From Phoronis australis (lineage: Eukaryota; Phoronida; Phoronidae): a DNA stretch of 64,000 bases. The position numbers were made by a program, and so were the translations under genes. The notes beneath the pieces were generated by a model. That model ran no database searches and was not told where the DNA came from. It worked only from the letters and a program-made list of their open reading frames with translations. Location: NCBI GenBank assembly GCA_002633005.1, contig NMRA01000442.1, forward strand, positions 183,074 through 247,073, written 5' to 3'. This document shows, one piece after another, positions 60,060 through 64,000 of this stretch; position 1 is the stretch's first letter, and each line of letters opens with the position of its first letter.

Positions 60060-61497
60060 TACCATACTCGTCCGGGTTACTGCCCAAGGCGCTTAAATTG
60101 GGAATCTAAAAAAGCAAGGGGTGGGCGGTAAGCCGAGCATGGGTGGTTAAAATTGAAATTTCTGAAAAGGCAAGAGTGGGTGCTTACTGGACGGAAGACA
60201 GATTTTACCCTCACAGAGCTACACTGACGTCGGACTTCAAGAATAGCAGTTCAAATATACGTCGGCGGATTGAAGTAACGAAGTGGAGTAGCGCACATGA
60301 CACAGTGGCGCCGTGATCCCGAGTGTGATTGGGTTTTTTACGTACCTCCATCGTTGCTAGTCATCTCTTAGAACTAAGGTATTCCTACAGGTAGGCGTGC
60401 GTTCAGCAAGGCAAGCTTCTTTAGAGAAAAGGCAGATCAAGCAAAACTCCGCTAGTGCGCCACATATTTATAAGGGAAGCACCTCGTTTTGTAGATTTGC
60501 TCCCAGCTAGATATTTTGGCAACCAAAACACCTGCTAATGATTGACAGGTCTCAGTTCTGTAAAGAACATTAAAATGCTTTCAACCCAGTTTGAAAAATG
60601 AAACATTTTATATACATTGTATATTTCTTTCCCAGTTGAACACTCTTGTTCAAAGCACACCCGCTCAACAATCCCATAATATTACTATTAGGCAATAGGG
60701 GTGCTAGATGGGCTGCAAAAATAATGAAGCAAAAACAAATGTAAAAAGCATCAGGCAAATCAAGAGTTAAAAAAAAAATTTTTGATGACGTGGATGTAGA
60801 TAGAATGTTCGACTTGCGCTTAATGACTTATTGATTTCTTGAGATGTTGCTGTTAGTTGGACGCTTCCATTTTGGTGTCTGGAGTGAATCATTTAAAACA
60901 TGCATTTAACCAAGGCAGGAAACAGCAAGACAAGTTCGCTTGTCACAATGACTCGTGTGTGTCTGCTTCTATTGAAAACAATGCATCCAAAATTATGTCG
61001 GTGTGCTCGACGTGTTTTTTCTTATTTCACTGCTCAGGGTGGTGATGTTTCGTGTACTGTCATGGCGCTCATGGGGAATCACAGGACCGCTTTGCTGGTT
61101 CTTCCCCGGCAATGAATACATTCGACAAGCGCTGTCTCAGTGATCAGTAAATGTTGACACGAGTTCCGCACCTGAGCCAAAGGAAATAATTGCGTCTCCT
61201 TCAGTAAAGTGCATGGGAATACGCCCATCGGGTATTTTACCGCCATAGTAAGGCAAAGTCCCGGTTCCGCTAAAACTGATTGATTGTCACTGAAAGGTAA
61301 GCGAGTTGCGCACGTTTTGGAATCTTAGTTATGAGCGACGAATGTTCACAGAAGCACAGACACATTTAAGAAAGTCTCGATCACGAAATATTGGGGGTGG
61401 GCGGTAAGCAGAGCATGGGCGCTTAAAAATGAAAAATTGAAAATTTCAGGGGTGGGCGGTAAGCCGAGCATGAGCGATAACCCAGACAAGTACGGTA
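60060..61497. mobile_element. DNA transposon related to those at the window edges (about 1.4 kb)
   Basis: The left end ACCATACTCGTCCGGGTTA is an imperfect inverted match of the right end TAACCCAGACAAGTACGGT. Both ends are followed inward by GGGTGGGCGGTAAGCCGAGC-type subterminal repeats (60119, 61391, 61448). No transposase is visible, so it is probably non-autonomous. Confidence 0.55.
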
Positions 61498-61837
61498 ATT
61501 CCAGTTATATGCACTTGAACACAAGAAGCAAAAATCGCATACTCAGCCTTGCATGTGAAAATAATGTTCTACAAAATGTTTTGAAATGTAACCCTAATAT
61601 GAAGAGTCAAGCTTGTTCTTAATTATATACAGTAATACAATGGAGCAAGTGAAATCAATAAAGGCCTTTCGCACATACAGATTCAGGACTGGGACTAACA
61701 ATCTTTCTTGACGACAAAAAACCTAATGCGAAAGGTTATAACTTATAAAATTATGGCACTAAATTTAGGCAGCATGAAAAGAACGGATTAACGAGCAGGC
61801 TGAATGGTTCTGCCGTATACATTCACAATTTAAAAAA

Positions 61838-62000
61838 AAAACTATTATCTTGGCCTTACTAAAGTGTTTGATCCAAAACAGACTATTTTCTTGGCCTTAC
61901 TAAATTGTTTGATCCAAAAAAGACTATTTTCTTGGCCTTACTAAATTGTTTGGTTCAAAAAAGACTATTTTCTTGGCCTTACTAAATTGTTTGATCCAAT
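61838..62000. repeat. 41-bp tandem repeat, about four copies
   Basis: GACTATTTTCTTGGCCTTAC recurs at 61881, 61922 and 61963 (period 41 bp), with one diverged copy before. It directly precedes the transposon end at 62061. Confidence 0.8.
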
Positions 62001-62060
62001 CGGTTTTGGTCTACCGGTTGCGGTTTGAAACTTTAAAGTACCTTTATGAAATTGGCTGTA

Positions 62061-64000
62061 ATACCGTAATCGTTCGGGTTAACGCCCATGCTCAGTTAAC
62101 CGCCCATCCCCGACTTTAAGTGGATTTTCGATTTAAAGGCCCACTGCTCAGTTAAGCGCCCCCCTGCGATTTTTGAAGATTTCCAGTTAAGCGCCCACCT
62201 CTCGGTTAAGCGCCCATCCCCGACTTTTAAAGAATGAAGATTTAGCGCCTAGTGCTAAGGAAACGCGCGATTCCCCGACTTTTAGAAAAAGATCGATGAT
62301 CACAATGAGTGCAATGGCGCCGGGACTCCGAGACGGTGGTTTAGCAATCTGAATTACAATACAGGTAACGAGTTATTGTCTTGGGTCATGAACTCACTTC
62401 AAAATGTAATACTTGAACCTTTTTGTCACTTTATTTTCTTCCCTTGTTTGCAAAAATTAAGAACGCCGCCGGCGTCAAAACCTCCGCTTTCAGCGACTTT
62501 GTCTGCCGCGCTGTGTTTCCGTCTGCAGTGCACTACATAAAACATATATTCGAAAAAATCAGGCCAGAGAAATGTGACAATGGTTTTGCCAACCCTCCAA
62601 ATTCTATTAAGGTGGGAAGCTCTAGCATTTCGAACAAATCTCACAACTCACGGAAAGATGTCAAATTCTTAATATTTTGATGAATATAACTGCCTTATTA
62701 TAGAGGATGTGGGGCGACCGAAGGGACAGTACAAGTGCCTTACTGGAAAACCGATTTCGTTGCTGCCTGTCGATTTCTGAATTCAAACGTTGGCAATAAT
62801 GTATGTTTGTGTATGATCTTGAAGTAATAAAAAAACGGCTAGTCAAATTTTGTTTTTCGCTTACTGCATCTCAGTCAAACTGGTTAGCAGATTTAACTTA
62901 TGTCGCTGGCTGTTCTTTACTATTCTTGCGTCAGCCTGCACGTAAGCGTGACTGTGTGAATTATCGTTTCCACATCCCCTTTTTTAGCCATCCAGAATAA
63001 TTTTGTTTATACATTGGCCATTTTCAGCTAGAACAAGAATTCTTACCATTCGAGTCTGAAATATCTACGACGTAGACTGCTTGACGATAGCGGGTAGGAG
63101 ATTCACACAGCTAGTTACAGGGATGGGCTTAGGGAGCATCGAGCCGGGAAATATGGCAATAGACTTGACATCGCAGCTTTGGGGAACACTGGCAACGGAG
63201 GAATATCGTAAAGAACTGGGTCTTTCGTAACAACAGCTTAAAAGCACATAGTCACGTCCGTTTTTTGTTACTTCGGACTGTCGCTATGTTTGACTGACTT
63301 GTAGTGGTGCACCTGCGCAAGTTCCCACACTTTGGAGTGCATGTTACCTTGACACCAACATGGGATTGACAGGTGACTCACACGTGCGTGCTGAATACCG
63401 CCACTATCTTTGGCCATAAAAAACGAGATGGATATTGAAAGAGGCCGTTATATTACTTGACGGCATTTCCAAGTCACGATTGTGAGCCGACTGAGACATT
63501 GCGTGATAACAGCGGGACCGAACAGTGCCCGGCTGCAGTGCGATATTACAAGTGATATAAATAGGATAATCTGGACATCTTGCATGAAAAATAAATGTTT
63601 TTCCACCACGAAGTTTGGTAAAGTGATCGTTTAGAATAATGAATTGAAACATTGCTGTTTTCTGACATTTGGAACATATTTATGCAGTTGCTTGAAATTT
63701 TATTCTTGATCGACGACTGGCTCGACCACCCCCCGATCCTTGTCTTACTTCTTTGCATAGCATGTTTAGCGCAACGGCAAGAGAGCAATGACGGGCTGTC
63801 GAGACAAGACAGCTAGCCGCAGAACCATACGCTGAAAATGTCATTGAGTCACGGAGTGTCGACTATAACATCCCAAACACAAAAAACAACAGAGTTAAGT
63901 TTTTCAAACTTTTATTACAACCAATTCTAAAACTGCTCTCTGAGTCGGAACTTGACAGCTACATATAGTACGAGACTGTAACCATAAATTTGATGTCTGA
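62061..64000. mobile_element. Left end and interior of a DNA transposon running off the right edge
   Basis: It starts ATACCGTAATCGTTCGGGTT and has GTTAAGCGCCCA-type repeats to about 62230. Up to about 62440 it is the inverted match of window positions 1-411. The interior (62440-64000) holds only short frames (62423-62680 and 63404-63652), none recognised. The right end is outside the window, so the extent is unknown. Confidence 0.6.

Overview
This is metazoan genomic DNA, not prokaryotic. It has small phase-matched exons with GT/AG junctions, long AT-rich introns, and many mobile elements: a gypsy-like LTR family, a CR1/L2-like non-LTR tail, fold-back MITEs, DNA-transposon ends and satellites. 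The gene families seen (THAP, unc79, SLC16, DUF6729-type genes, SWIM-type genes) and repeat style fit a marine invertebrate such as a lancelet, hemichordate, echinoderm or mollusc. I cannot name the species. One ambiguous base (N) lies at 21727.

Layout. 1-411: end of a DNA transposon running off the left edge. 4.96-9.0 kb: rearranged copies of an LTR element with two small unfamiliar ORF types and a tandem array of zinc-knuckle-like half-repeats. 9.0-16.1 kb: a scrambled multi-exon gene of the DUF6729/transposase-like kind. Its late exons come first, then its early exons and DUF6729 exon, then a dead copy of the early exons, then its terminal exons. 17.15-19.12 kb: a compact copy of the same LTR family, with inverted ends and a 4-bp target-site duplication. 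23.0-24.2 kb: a tandem repeat carrying eight CTCF-like cores, all in one orientation. 30.2-32.1 kb: a plus-strand THAP-domain gene, with a possible divergent minus-strand membrane-protein gene. 33.4-33.9 kb: a decayed minus-strand SWIM-type remnant. 36.4-36.75 kb: a cluster of ETS and YY1-like sites. 45.9-46.6 kb: the 3' end of a non-LTR retrotransposon. 47.2-54.5 kb: the last five exons of unc79 (NALCN channel subunit) on the minus strand, with every junction in phase. 55.4 kb: a plus-strand first coding exon of an SLC16-like transporter, antisense to the expected unc79 body. 58.7-59.4 kb: a 29-bp satellite with a 145-bp higher-order period. 60.06-61.5 kb: a DNA transposon related to the ends at both edges. 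62.06 kb to the end: an inverted partner of the left-edge transposon.

The best-supported host genes are unc79 and the THAP gene. The most unusual regions are the scrambled DUF6729 locus, the LTR family with unknown ORFs and the CTCF-like array. Family names come from memory of conserved motifs, not from a database search.
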